A stretch of DNA of 64,000 nt. Origin: JADGNF01 sp964582085 (GTDB lineage: Archaea; Thermoproteota; Bathyarchaeia; Bathyarchaeales; Bathycorpusculaceae). The translations under genes and the position numbers were made by a program. Positions within the stretch are counted from its first letter, which is position 1; each line of letters opens with the position of its first letter. Under the pieces are notes generated by a model. It did no database searches. It was not told the origin of the DNA and saw nothing but the letters and a program-made list of their open reading frames with translations. Below are positions 35,487 to 44,232 of this stretch, one piece after another. The stretch spans positions 40,797 to 104,796 of the forward strand of contig CAZOPV010000025.1 in the NCBI GenBank assembly GCA_964582085.1. The letters are read 5' to 3'.

Positions 35487-36800
35487 TCAAGCATTCCTGT
35501 TTACACTTGATGCTGCACACAAAGCATTATCAAAAGCACTTATTGTACGTTTCAAATCCTCTTCAGTGTGGGCATTTGACAAGAAGCATGTTTCGAACTG
35601 GGATGGTGGTATAAAAATACCTTGTCTGAGTAACTGCCTGAAGTAAGCTTGGAATTTTTGTGTGTCTGATTGCTGTGCAGTTGCGTAGTCATAAACTGGT
35701 TGTGGTGTAAAGAATATATGGAACATGGATGCTATACTGTGAACTTGGGCTTCTATACGGTGGTTTGAGGCTAAATCCGAAAGGGCTTTTTTGAGTTTTT
35801 GGCAGTTCTTTTCTAGAGTAAGATAAATTTCTTTTTTCTTTTCATTCAGAATGCGTAGCATTGTGAGAGCTGCTTTTATAGAAACAGGGTTGCCGCTGAA
35901 TGTTCCTGCTTGATAGACCTTACCAGTGGGTGAAACATGCTGCATTATTTCCTTCTTTCCTCCAAAAACGGCAATCGGAAAACCGCCACCGAGCACTTTG
36001 CCCAAGGTTGTCATATCAGGTTTTATATTATAGTACTCTTGAGCGCCTCCAAGAGAGAGTCTAAAGCCCGTGATTATCTCATCAAAAATAAGAACTATAC
36101 CATATTCTCTAGTTAATTTCCTCAGAGAATTGAGATATCCCTCAGTTGGCAGAATGAGACCAATGTTGCCTATAACAGGCTCAACAATCACTGCGGCTAT
36201 CTCGTTGCCCTCTCGCTTTACCGTCTCTTCCAGTGCTTCAACGCTGTTGTAAGGTAAAACGATGGTATTACGTGTAGTTTCCTCGGGAATTCCAAGCGAT
36301 GTAGGTGTTCCAAAAGTAGTGGCGCCTGAACCTGCCTTCACTAAAACATTGTCATGTGCACCATGGAAGCAGCCTTCAAATTTGACTATTTTCTTGCGTC
36401 CCGTAAACCCCCTTGCTACTCTTAGTGAATGCATAGTAGCTTCAGTGCCTGAATTAACTGTGCGTAGCATTTCTACGCATGGTAAGACTTTGCTTATTTG
36501 GGATGCAAACTCGGATTCTAACTCAGTAGGTACACCGTAGAGGGTGCCTTTAGGAAGTTGCTCTTCAACGGCATGGATTATACTACTGTCTGCATGTCCA
36601 AGCAGTAATGTCCCGTATGCCATGCAATAATCTATATAGGTTTCCCCGTCTGCCCCATGGAGTTTAGATCCTTGAGCTGACTCAACGAAAAAAGGGTGTG
36701 GTTGGAAAGCACGGACAGGGCTGTTTACTCCGCCCGGGATCACTTTTTTGGCTTTTTCAAAAAGTTCTTTGGATTTTGTGTTCACGTTGAGCTTAGCCAT
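35487..36800 (-). CDS. hemL: Glutamate-1-semialdehyde 2,1-aminomutase
   Basis: This 437-residue PLP enzyme has VIPGGVNSPVRAF, NSGTEATMHSLRVARGFTGR, KFEGCFHGAHD, LIFDEIITGFR and the PLP lysine in DMTTLGKVLGGGFPIAVFGG. It makes 5-aminolevulinate from the product of HemA, whose gene starts the divergent operon. It overlaps hemB by 19 bases. Confidence 0.96.
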   Translation of the reverse strand: MAKLNVNTKSKELFEKAKKVIPGGVNSPVRAFQPHPFFVESAQGSKLHGADGETYIDYCMAYGTLLLGHADSSIIHAVEEQLPKGTLYGVPTELESEFASQISKVLPCVEMLRTVNSGTEATMHSLRVARGFTGRKKIVKFEGCFHGAHDNVLVKAGSGATTFGTPTSLGIPEETTRNTIVLPYNSVEALEETVKREGNEIAAVIVEPVIGNIGLILPTEGYLNSLRKLTREYGIVLIFDEIITGFRLSLGGAQEYYNIKPDMTTLGKVLGGGFPIAVFGGKKEIMQHVSPTGKVYQAGTFSGNPVSIKAALTMLRILNEKKKEIYLTLEKNCQKLKKALSDLASNHRIEAQVHSIASMFHIFFTPQPVYDYATAQQSDTQKFQAYFRQLLRQGIFIPPSQFETCFLSNAHTEEDLKRTISAFDNALCAASSVNRNA

Positions 36801-37762
36801 GATTTCACATCTTTAGCGAGATAGGTTATGATGAGGTCAGCCCCAGCCCGCTTAATCCCGCTTAGAATTTCACAAATTGCTATTTTTTCATCTATCCAGC
36901 CGTTTTGGGCAGCTGCTTTAAGCATAGCGTACTCGCCACTTACATTGTAAGCGGCAAGAGGAATGTTGAATTTTGCTTTGGCTGCGTGAATTATGTCTAA
37001 ATAAGCTATGGCTGGTTTAACCATTAATATGTCAGCGCCTTCGTTTATGTCTAATTCCATCTCTCGTAAAGCTTCTCTTGCGTTTCTATAGTTAAGTTGG
37101 TAGGTTTTGCGGTTTCCAAACTGTGGTGTTGACTCCACAGCTTCCCTGAAGGGGTGATAAAAGCTTGAAGCAAATTTTGCAGAATAAGCCAATATGGCCG
37201 TTTGGTCAAATCCCGCATCATCTAAGCCTTCCCTTATAAGCTGGACTTGTCCATCCATCATGGCTGATGGCGCTACAATATCCGCGCCTGCATTCGCCTG
37301 GCTTACGGCAACTTTCTGCAGTACCTCTAAAGTGGAGTCATTTTGAATTTTTCCGTTTTTCGCTATGCCACAGTGTCCATGGCTTGTGTACTCACAAAGA
37401 CAAACGTCACTTATCACTACAAGCTCATCACCAAACTCTTTCTTTAAATTGCGGATGGCCCTTTGGACAACACCATTGTCAGCGAATGCTTCTGAACCCG
37501 CGTCATCTTTTTTTGACGGCACGCCAAATAGAATTATCGACTTTACACCTTGTTCCAAAATCTGTCTTGCTTCATTTACAACCTGATTAAGTGGTAGTCT
37601 ATAGTAGGAAGGCATAGACTTTATAGGGATAGGGTTTTTTGCCTTTTCGTCAACAAAGATCGGATAAACCAGATCACGTGGGTTGAGCTCAACCTCGCTT
37701 ATGATTTCCCGTAACGCTGTGGTTGTGCGAAGTCGTCTCATTCTTACCGACGGAAAACTCAT
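36782..37762 (-). CDS. hemB: Delta-aminolevulinic acid dehydratase (porphobilinogen synthase)
   Basis: This 326-residue enzyme has the zinc-type cysteine cluster DVCLCEYTSHGHCGI, the Schiff-base lysines in YSAKFASSFYHPFR and MVKPAIAYLD, and AYNVSGEYAMLKAA. It condenses two 5-aminolevulinates. The typical PxRRxR start is present (FPSVRMRRLRTT). It sits between hemL and the precorrin-2 dehydrogenase gene. Confidence 0.96.
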   Translation of the reverse strand: MSFPSVRMRRLRTTTALREIISEVELNPRDLVYPIFVDEKAKNPIPIKSMPSYYRLPLNQVVNEARQILEQGVKSIILFGVPSKKDDAGSEAFADNGVVQRAIRNLKKEFGDELVVISDVCLCEYTSHGHCGIAKNGKIQNDSTLEVLQKVAVSQANAGADIVAPSAMMDGQVQLIREGLDDAGFDQTAILAYSAKFASSFYHPFREAVESTPQFGNRKTYQLNYRNAREALREMELDINEGADILMVKPAIAYLDIIHAAKAKFNIPLAAYNVSGEYAMLKAAAQNGWIDEKIAICEILSGIKRAGADLIITYLAKDVKSWLSST

Positions 37763-37773
37763 GTTTTCCTCTC

Positions 37774-38442
37774 CTAGAGTTTACCTATATTATCCTGTAG
37801 GTATTTTCCTATAATGATTGTTGCCATTTCTTGTGCCTCTTGGAATTTGCCTTCTTCTAAAGCTTTTTTTATATCTAAATTTTCCATTATGCTGTATAGC
37901 AAGTTTTTCCGAATTTTTTGTTCTTGAATTTTATCTTTGAGCGTTTTTCTGAGATAATTTTGAAGTTTAATCTGCAGTAAGTCTTCTTGGGTGAGTATGT
38001 TCTCAATTCTTCGTCTAAGAACACTTGCCATTGCTGGACTTTTACCTCCTGTAGATATGCCGATTTGTATCTCGCCGACTTTTGCCACGGCTGGTAATAT
38101 AAAGTCGCTTACCTCAGGGTTGTCAGCCGCGTAAACCATCCAACCATTTGCTTTTGAGCATCTGACAAGTTCTGCATTTAGCTCATGGTCGTTAGTTACT
38201 GCTACCACTATATCGGGCTTTGGGTTAAAATTTCTCATAAAATCTGTAGCGTTTTTTACTTCCTCTTGTCGCAACTTGACTTTGCCATTTTGAGCTAATT
38301 GCTCTATCTTATCTGAGAAAGTTTTGCTGACCACAAGAATAGCCGCTCCAGCTTCAAGGAAGTCCATGGTTTTTCGATAGCTTTCAACACCACCACCAAC
38401 GATAACCACGTTTTTTCCAAGCATTTTTAAGTCTATCAGCAT
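37774..38442 (-). CDS. Precorrin-2 dehydrogenase / sirohydrochlorin synthase-type protein
   Basis: It has 222 residues and an NAD-binding start NVVIVGGGVESYRKTMDFLE, DIVVAVTNDHELN, AADNPEVSDFILPA and the Met8p/CysG domain GISTGGKSPAMASVLRRRIE. It oxidises precorrin-2 to sirohydrochlorin, the substrate of the CbiX chelatase domain in the divergent operon. The C-terminal 70 residues are a Lys/Glu-rich helical tail typical of the archaeal form. Confidence 0.88.
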   Translation of the reverse strand: MLIDLKMLGKNVVIVGGGVESYRKTMDFLEAGAAILVVSKTFSDKIEQLAQNGKVKLRQEEVKNATDFMRNFNPKPDIVVAVTNDHELNAELVRCSKANGWMVYAADNPEVSDFILPAVAKVGEIQIGISTGGKSPAMASVLRRRIENILTQEDLLQIKLQNYLRKTLKDKIQEQKIRKNLLYSIMENLDIKKALEEGKFQEAQEMATIIIGKYLQDNIGKL

Positions 38443-38454
38443 TTTTCTTCTACC

Positions 38455-40002
38455 CTATCTGTGTTTTTCGAACCTATAATCTTCTATCAGTGCACTTTTG
38501 AACTTTGCCGAGAAAGCCAAATAATCCATTTTTTTCTTGGAAGGTGTTGCAAGTGAAACTATTTTATCTATGTCCAAGTATTGCTCAGCAATTTCAAGAG
38601 CTCTGAAGCTGAATTCTTCATATCTGATTTCAACTTCTGGAATTGATCCTCGTCCTTCCACTAAATCGATACGTGGAACTATACCCACCAATTCAACTCC
38701 AGAGTTTTTCAATGCTTGTGTAAGGAGGCTGCGAACTTCATTGGTGAGGTAACTCATGCGCATTTTGTTAAAGATCACACCTCTTACATTTAACCCAAGT
38801 TTCTGCATCAGCCTTACATGGTTTAATGTATTTACCAACGCCCCTTCAATACCTTCTGTTTCACAGCCAACAACCACCACCGTTGCCGCGCCTAAAGCCG
38901 CAGCTACCTCTACGGTTGAACTTGGTCTTTCCACTTTATCCATAAGTAACCCTGTGAAAGTGCTCATGGCCCCCTCGATTATGAGGAAGTCATACTCTTT
39001 TTCTGCTTTATGCACTGCATCAAAAACAGGTTTCCAGCCACTTTCTCCAATTTTAATCGAAGAATAACACTGTATTGGCTCCTTTATCAAATAGAGCGCC
39101 GGTACTAAATCACGTATGTCGCCACCCACTTTCAATACGCTTACGTGAAAGCTCCTTTTTTTTAGCGCAGCAGCTAAACCTGTGACTATAAACGTTTTCC
39201 CTGAACCACTACATAGCGCAGTTACCACTATAAGTGGTGCTTTTTGCAGTTTTTTAGCTCTCTGGTTTTTGGAACAGATATTTGTTGAAATACCTATTTC
39301 GCTTTTAATTTTCTGTTGCAACTTTGCGTTTTCCTCGCGAATTCTCTGTAGCTCTTCAGAACTTATGTCAAGCGATTCAGTAATTCCCTCCACGATTAAC
39401 GGATTTTGATCCAGCAAAGAATGCACAGTTGTACCAACAACATTGCCCTCCTTGTTTGCGGCACCCGAAACGAGAGCTTGCTCATCTTTACGATAATTGA
39501 GACGTTTTGTCTGCGAGACCAGAATCGATTTTGCACTTTTGCCCACACTTATTCTGCCATAAGTATGACAGTGAAAGCCCCTAACCTCAGCGCCTATATT
39601 ATCTGTCAAATAACTTTTGTCCACTACAGTCGCTCGAACTTGATCTGTACAGATCAACGGTTTGAACTCTACATCCAGCAATCCCAGACCTTCACGGATA
39701 ATAGGTGCCGCCGACAATCTGCCAATATCTGTTCTCTTTGAAAGAATCTGGAAACCTGAACACACCCCAAACACAAATTTTCCAACCTCTGACATCTTCA
39801 AAATTTCCCGTAAAATTCCATTCTTCACGGTCTGAGACTCAACAAGGCTGCCGCCAGGAACTATTAACATATCCAAAATTTCTGAACTAGGTTTTCCCGC
39901 AACCAAGCCGTCTTCACAAATGATGTCTGTTGGTAAATTGCCAAATCCCTCAAAACAGGGTAACGCTCCCGGCAAATACGCCAACCCGATTTTGTGCTTC
40001 AT
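38455..40002 (-). CDS. Domain-swapped CobQ/CobB-like amidotransferase (glutaminase domain first)
   Basis: The first 225 residues are a class I glutaminase of the CobB/CobQ type: Cys in FGVCSGFQILSKR and His in GTTVHSLLDQNPLIV. A linker rich in charged residues leads to a dethiobiotin-synthetase-type ATPase domain with VVTALCSGSGKTFIVTGLAAAL, DFLIIEGAMSTFTGLL and VVVVGCETEGIEGAL. In CobQ/CbiP and CbiA the ATPase comes first, so the order here is reversed. It is probably the enzyme that amidates cobyrinic acid side chains, since no other CbiA or CbiP is in the window. Confidence 0.78.
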   Translation of the reverse strand: MKHKIGLAYLPGALPCFEGFGNLPTDIICEDGLVAGKPSSEILDMLIVPGGSLVESQTVKNGILREILKMSEVGKFVFGVCSGFQILSKRTDIGRLSAAPIIREGLGLLDVEFKPLICTDQVRATVVDKSYLTDNIGAEVRGFHCHTYGRISVGKSAKSILVSQTKRLNYRKDEQALVSGAANKEGNVVGTTVHSLLDQNPLIVEGITESLDISSEELQRIREENAKLQQKIKSEIGISTNICSKNQRAKKLQKAPLIVVTALCSGSGKTFIVTGLAAALKKRSFHVSVLKVGGDIRDLVPALYLIKEPIQCYSSIKIGESGWKPVFDAVHKAEKEYDFLIIEGAMSTFTGLLMDKVERPSSTVEVAAALGAATVVVVGCETEGIEGALVNTLNHVRLMQKLGLNVRGVIFNKMRMSYLTNEVRSLLTQALKNSGVELVGIVPRIDLVEGRGSIPEVEIRYEEFSFRALEIAEQYLDIDKIVSLATPSKKKMDYLAFSAKFKSALIEDYRFEKHR

Positions 40003-40044
40003 TTAGCTCTGCCTGCTGCCCCTTTTTGGTTAATTACGGCAAAG

Positions 40045-40075
40045 CTTATATTTAAGGCGGTCGGTTTATCCAACC
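40045..40075. promoter_or_regulatory. Shared hemA/cobQ-like divergent promoter with operator, site 4
   Basis: The near-palindromic TATA element CTTATATTTAAG (40045-40055) can serve both strands. On the plus side it gives a leaderless hemA transcript starting near 40076; on the minus side transcription would start near 40020. The operator-like GGTCGGTTTATCCAACC (40059-40075) touches the hemA ATG and has the same spacing pattern as GGTTGGATAATCCATCC at sites 2 and 3. One bound protein could therefore block both operons. Confidence 0.5.
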
Positions 40076-41380
40076 ATGTGCCGCTTTGCCAAGACAATTC
40101 AACTAATTAATGTGCGTTTGACGCATAAGACAGCGAATGTGCCACTGTTGGAGGCGGTGTCTTTTAAAGACAGAAAGCAGGCGTTAGTTGAGTTTTGTGG
40201 TTTAGGTGGTATACGCGAATGTGTTCTTTTGCAGACATGTAATCGTGTAGAGTTTTACCTAATAAGCGAGAGTGGTGTTGATGTTGCTGACGCGGTAAGA
40301 GAGCGTTTAGTTTGTAAAGTTAGAGGTTTATATTCAGAAATATACAGAGCTGTCGAGACATCATTTAACGAAGAAGCTTTGCTGCACCTCCTTCGTGTTA
40401 CTGCTGGTTTGGAATCTATGATTGTTGGTGAACGCCAAATTGTTGCTCAGGTGTGGAATGCTTATCTCGAGGCAGAAAATGCAAAAACCGCTGGTCCTGT
40501 GTTTAAATATCTGTTCAAAAGGGTCGTCAAAATTGGTGGGCGTGTTCGAAAAGAGACGGGTATCGATAAAGGTGCTTTGTCTGTTGGTTCTGCAGCGGTG
40601 GAGTTGGCTGAATCTTTGCTGGGTAAGTTAAAAGAAAAAAGAATTCTTGTTATGGGTGCGGGTGAAATGGGAACTTTGGTGGCAAAAGCTCTAGCCAAAC
40701 GCTGTCTTAACCCTATTTTCATAGCTAACCGAACCTATGACCGCGCCGTTCGTTTAGCTGCCGAGCTTTCAGGTTACGCAGTCAAATTTGATAAGCTTGA
40801 AGAAGTTGTTGCGGACGCGGATGTTGTAATTTGTTCAACTTCTGCCCCGCATTATTTGCTTACGAAGGAATTGGTAACAAATTGTGTTCACCGCCGTCAA
40901 AACGGTGGGAAATTGATCGTTATTGATATTTCAAATCCTCGAAATGTTGAAGAAGCGGTAAGGGAAATTGAGGGCGTTGCGCTCTACAATATTGATGACC
41001 TTCACTTAATAACTGAGAAGAATAAGTTGAAGCGGCAGAAGAGTGTTGAAAAAGCGCAGAAAATCATAGATGAAGAACTTTCTTTTCTGAGTAGAGAGCT
41101 GAAAACTGAAACCGTCAGGGAGATAATCGCCGAACTTCTTTCAAGGGCTGAATTAGCGCGTCAAAGTGAACTTGCTAAAGCTTTAAGTATGATGGGTGAC
41201 GTGGGAGAGCGGGAGAAAAAAATAATCAGTGATTTAACATCGGTCTTAATGAAGAGAACTTTTGTTCCACTTGTAGAAAATTTGCGTTTAGCTGCCCAGA
41301 ATAACGATGTGCAGGCAATTGAGAACGCAATTAAATTGTTTAATGTTACAGCAAATAATCAAGGTGAAAGGCGAAGTTAA
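40076..41380 (+). CDS. hemA: Glutamyl-tRNA reductase
   Basis: This 434-residue enzyme has the catalytic cysteine in CVLLQTCNRVEFYL, then HLLRVTAGLESMIVGERQI, GALSVGSAAVELAE, the NADPH loop VMGAGEMGTLVAKALA and the dimerisation helix at the C-terminus. It reduces glutamyl-tRNA to glutamate-1-semialdehyde, the first committed step of tetrapyrrole synthesis. It is the first gene of the plus-strand cbi operon, overlapping the next gene by one base. Confidence 0.96.
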   Translation: MCRFAKTIQLINVRLTHKTANVPLLEAVSFKDRKQALVEFCGLGGIRECVLLQTCNRVEFYLISESGVDVADAVRERLVCKVRGLYSEIYRAVETSFNEEALLHLLRVTAGLESMIVGERQIVAQVWNAYLEAENAKTAGPVFKYLFKRVVKIGGRVRKETGIDKGALSVGSAAVELAESLLGKLKEKRILVMGAGEMGTLVAKALAKRCLNPIFIANRTYDRAVRLAAELSGYAVKFDKLEEVVADADVVICSTSAPHYLLTKELVTNCVHRRQNGGKLIVIDISNPRNVEEAVREIEGVALYNIDDLHLITEKNKLKRQKSVEKAQKIIDEELSFLSRELKTETVREIIAELLSRAELARQSELAKALSMMGDVGEREKKIISDLTSVLMKRTFVPLVENLRLAAQNNDVQAIENAIKLFNVTANNQGERRS

Positions 41381-42453
41381 TGGAAGGCGACGTTGGATTA
41401 ATTATTATTGGACACGGTAGCAAGCTTCCTCACAACCGAGAAAATCTTGAAAAATTAGCAGATATTTTGCGCCGGCGTTCACAGTTTAAAACTGTGGAAA
41501 TTGCCTTTATGGTGAGAAACACCCCAACAATCCCTGAAGCGATAGAGTTAATCGCGGAAAGAGGTGTAAAAAAGATTGTTCTTGTTCCTGCTTTTTTGGC
41601 TCAGGGTGTCCATACAACTCAAGAAATTCCTGAACTCATTGGTCTGAAGGACAAAGAATCTCAGTTGACCGCCAAAGGAATACAATTAATCTACGGTGAA
41701 CCTCTAGGTTCAGATGAACGCATCGCAGATATAATTGCTGAGAAAGCCCTCAAGGCAATGGGTAAAGACGTTTTGCCATCACTTCGGGCTTCATCTGAAA
41801 TGGAAATTCCTGCAGCCGCAAACGAGATATACAAAAAAAGTATGCAACTAATCAGACCAGCGATAAAAGAAACTCTTGAAAGTGTTCCTGAATCACACGT
41901 TTCCATAATTGAGCGGGTTGTCCACACTACTGCTGATCCTGAATTTGCGAAGCTCTTGCTCATCAGTCCCAAAGCAGTTGAAGCGGGAGTTGCAGCTATT
42001 AAGGCAGGCGCAAAAGTTGTTACAGACGTGAAAATGATAAAGGCTGGTATAAATGAGTCAAAGCTGAAGAAATTTGGTGGGCAAATAGTCAGTTATGTTG
42101 ATGATAAACGTGCTTTCAAAATTGCTCACGAGGAATCCACCACCCGCTCAGTTGCAGCGATGCGTCTAGCCGTTAATGATGGCTTGAATGGAGTTATTGT
42201 GCTTATCGGGAATGCTCCGACAGCCGCTTTTGAATTGGCTAAAGCTGTTGAGGGGGGTTCAGCTAAACCTGCTTTAATTATTGCCACCCCAGTTGGTTAT
42301 GTGGGTGCCGCCGAGTCAAAGCAAGCCATTTCAGAATTGCCAGTTCCCTTCATAATTGTTAAAGGTCGAAAAGGCGGAAGTACAATTGCTGTAGCCATTT
42401 TCAATGCGCTCCTCAACTTGGCAGAGTCTACTGTACCAATAAAAGGGGACTGA
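41380..42453 (+). CDS. cbiX/cbiC: Fused sirohydrochlorin cobaltochelatase CbiX and cobalt-precorrin-8 methylmutase CbiC
   Basis: Residues 1-125 are a short CbiX chelatase (LIIIGHGSKLPHNRENLEKL, VLVPAFLAQGVHTTQEIPELI). Residues 145-350 are CbiC (SHVSIIERVVHTTADPEFA, VTDVKMIKAGI, IVLIGNAPTAAFELA, TPVGYVGAAESK). The fusion places the first and a late step of the anaerobic corrin pathway in one chain: cobalt insertion into sirohydrochlorin, and migration of the C11 methyl to C12. It lies one base after cbiD's upstream neighbour hemA and one base before cbiD. Confidence 0.93.
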   Translation: MEGDVGLIIIGHGSKLPHNRENLEKLADILRRRSQFKTVEIAFMVRNTPTIPEAIELIAERGVKKIVLVPAFLAQGVHTTQEIPELIGLKDKESQLTAKGIQLIYGEPLGSDERIADIIAEKALKAMGKDVLPSLRASSEMEIPAAANEIYKKSMQLIRPAIKETLESVPESHVSIIERVVHTTADPEFAKLLLISPKAVEAGVAAIKAGAKVVTDVKMIKAGINESKLKKFGGQIVSYVDDKRAFKIAHEESTTRSVAAMRLAVNDGLNGVIVLIGNAPTAAFELAKAVEGGSAKPALIIATPVGYVGAAESKQAISELPVPFIIVKGRKGGSTIAVAIFNALLNLAESTVPIKGD

Positions 42454-42454
42454 A

Positions 42455-43540
42455 ATGCCGCGGTTTCTAAAATATGGAATCAGCACGGGTGCTTGTGCAG
42501 CAGCAGCCGCTAAAGCCGCGGTAGTTGCCTTACTGAGTGGTCCCGTGAGGCAGGTTGTTATTCCCACTCCCATTGGAATTCGATTTGAAATTCCAGTAAA
42601 AGAAGTCAAAAAACTTGAAAACTGTAGTGCGGTAGCAACTGTGATTAAAACTGCAGGTGACGATATAGACGTAACCAACGGTATAGCAATCTCGGCAACA
42701 GTAAAGTTGACCGATGAAGGTAAAATTATTATCCATCGCGGAGCAGGAGTAGGTGTTGTAACTAAACCTGGTTTACAGGTGCCAGTTGGCGAATCAGCTA
42801 TAAACCCTGTGCCTAAAAAAATGATAACAGATGCTATATCGGAAGTTTTGCCTAGAGGGAAAGGTGCCGAAGTGGTAATTACTGTTCCTGAAGGCGAAAA
42901 GGTAGCTGAAAAAACACAGAACGAAAAATTAGGAATAGTTGGTGGTATCTCAATTCTTGGCACCACTGGTGTGGTGAAACCTCTTTCAATTGAAGCTTAC
43001 AGGCGTTCACTTGTTCCCCAACTTGACGTTGCCTTAGCACATGGTTATAATCGTGTTTTTTTTGTACCAGGAAATATCGGCGAAAGAATCGCCAAACAAC
43101 TGTTCCATGTTTTTGACGACCAAATTGTGCAAACAGGAGACTTTGTTGGTTACCTGTTGGATAGGGCTGTAGAGAAAGGAGTTAAAGAGATCGTATTAGT
43201 AGGTCACTCGGGTAAACTGGTCAAGTTAGCGGCAGGAATATTCAACACGCACCATAAAATGGGCGATGCACGTAACGAGGTTATTGCTGCATATGCTGGC
43301 GCTGTTGGAGCTACCACACAAACTATACAGCAAATTTTGCAAGCTAACACTACCGAAGAAGCCACAGAAATCCTCAAGAAAGCAGGCCTGCACCAAGCTA
43401 CTTATGATAGAATCGCTCAAAAAGTCAATTTACGTCTTGCAGAATGGACAAAAAACAAAATTCGATTCAGCGTTGTGATAGTATCCATTGACGGGAAAAT
43501 TCTTGGTCAAGATGAAAATGCTCGGAGTTTGAAACTGTGA
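42455..43540 (+). CDS. cbiD: Cobalt-precorrin-5B C1-methyltransferase
   Basis: The CbiD start motif is clear: LKYGISTGACAAAAAKAAVVAL. It is followed by GDDIDVTNG, GAGVGVVTKPGLQVPVGE, INPVPKKMI, GTTGVVKPLS and LVGHSGKLVKLAAGIFNTHH. It methylates C1 during ring contraction. 361 residues is the normal length. The stop overlaps the cbiE GTG start by four bases. Confidence 0.95.
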   Translation: MPRFLKYGISTGACAAAAAKAAVVALLSGPVRQVVIPTPIGIRFEIPVKEVKKLENCSAVATVIKTAGDDIDVTNGIAISATVKLTDEGKIIIHRGAGVGVVTKPGLQVPVGESAINPVPKKMITDAISEVLPRGKGAEVVITVPEGEKVAEKTQNEKLGIVGGISILGTTGVVKPLSIEAYRRSLVPQLDVALAHGYNRVFFVPGNIGERIAKQLFHVFDDQIVQTGDFVGYLLDRAVEKGVKEIVLVGHSGKLVKLAAGIFNTHHKMGDARNEVIAAYAGAVGATTQTIQQILQANTTEEATEILKKAGLHQATYDRIAQKVNLRLAEWTKNKIRFSVVIVSIDGKILGQDENARSLKL

Positions 43541-44205
43541 CCAAACTAACTATAGTCGGTGTCGGTCCAGGTTCTCCTGAATACATTATACCCGCCGCTC
43601 GAAAAGCCGTTCAGAACGCACAAATCGTCATAGGCTCAGAAAGAAGCCTCCTTCTTTTTAACGAAGAAATTCACGGTGAAAAATTAACGTTAACCAGTAA
43701 AAATGTAGATGACCTTTTAAAGTACGCACAGGACGCTGAAAAAAAAGGCAAAAGAGTTGTTTTGCTGTCAGCGGGAGACCCTGGCTTTTCAGGGCTACTC
43801 GGTTCGGTTCTTAGTAGAGTTAACGGCGAAAACAAAGTTACTGTTATTCCAGGTGTCAGTTCCATACAGGTCTGTGCTGCCTATCTCAGCATGTGTTGGG
43901 AAAACGCAGTCTTATTCACTTTTCACAGCGGTGTTGACGAAAAGAAGAAAGAAGAGCTTTTTAAAGCAGTTAAAGCGGGAAAAGATGTTTTTCTGCTTCC
44001 TGAACCTAAAATATTCAAACCTGCTGACATCGCCCTTTTCCTAATAAAGAAGGGCATAGAAAAAACCGCGAAAATTATTGTATGTGAGAATTTAACGTTA
44101 AAAAACGAACAGGTTGTCGAAACCACTTTGGATGAGGCAACTCATCTGTCTTTTTCGCCGCTCTGCGTCATTGTTATACGAAGACAAAATATGTCAAATG
44201 AATAA
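43537..44205 (+). CDS. cbiE: Cobalt-precorrin-7 (C5)-methyltransferase
   Basis: This is a tetrapyrrole methylase fold: LTIVGVGPGSPEYIIPAARKAV, VVLLSAGDPGFSGLLG, VIPGVSSIQVCAAYLSMCWE and VCENLTLKNEQVVETTL. CbiE methylates C5 and works with CbiT, encoded next. 222 residues is typical. Start GTG in a four-base overlap with cbiD. Confidence 0.92.
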   Translation: MTKLTIVGVGPGSPEYIIPAARKAVQNAQIVIGSERSLLLFNEEIHGEKLTLTSKNVDDLLKYAQDAEKKGKRVVLLSAGDPGFSGLLGSVLSRVNGENKVTVIPGVSSIQVCAAYLSMCWENAVLFTFHSGVDEKKKEELFKAVKAGKDVFLLPEPKIFKPADIALFLIKKGIEKTAKIIVCENLTLKNEQVVETTLDEATHLSFSPLCVIVIRRQNMSNE

Positions 44206-44232
44206 TTGAAAAAATTAAAAGGTAAAAAAAGT

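Noticed and set aside
37240..37265. TTGTCCATCCATCATGG resembling the operator motif
   Set aside because: It lies inside hemB coding sequence, lacks the left half of the palindrome and has no TATA box.
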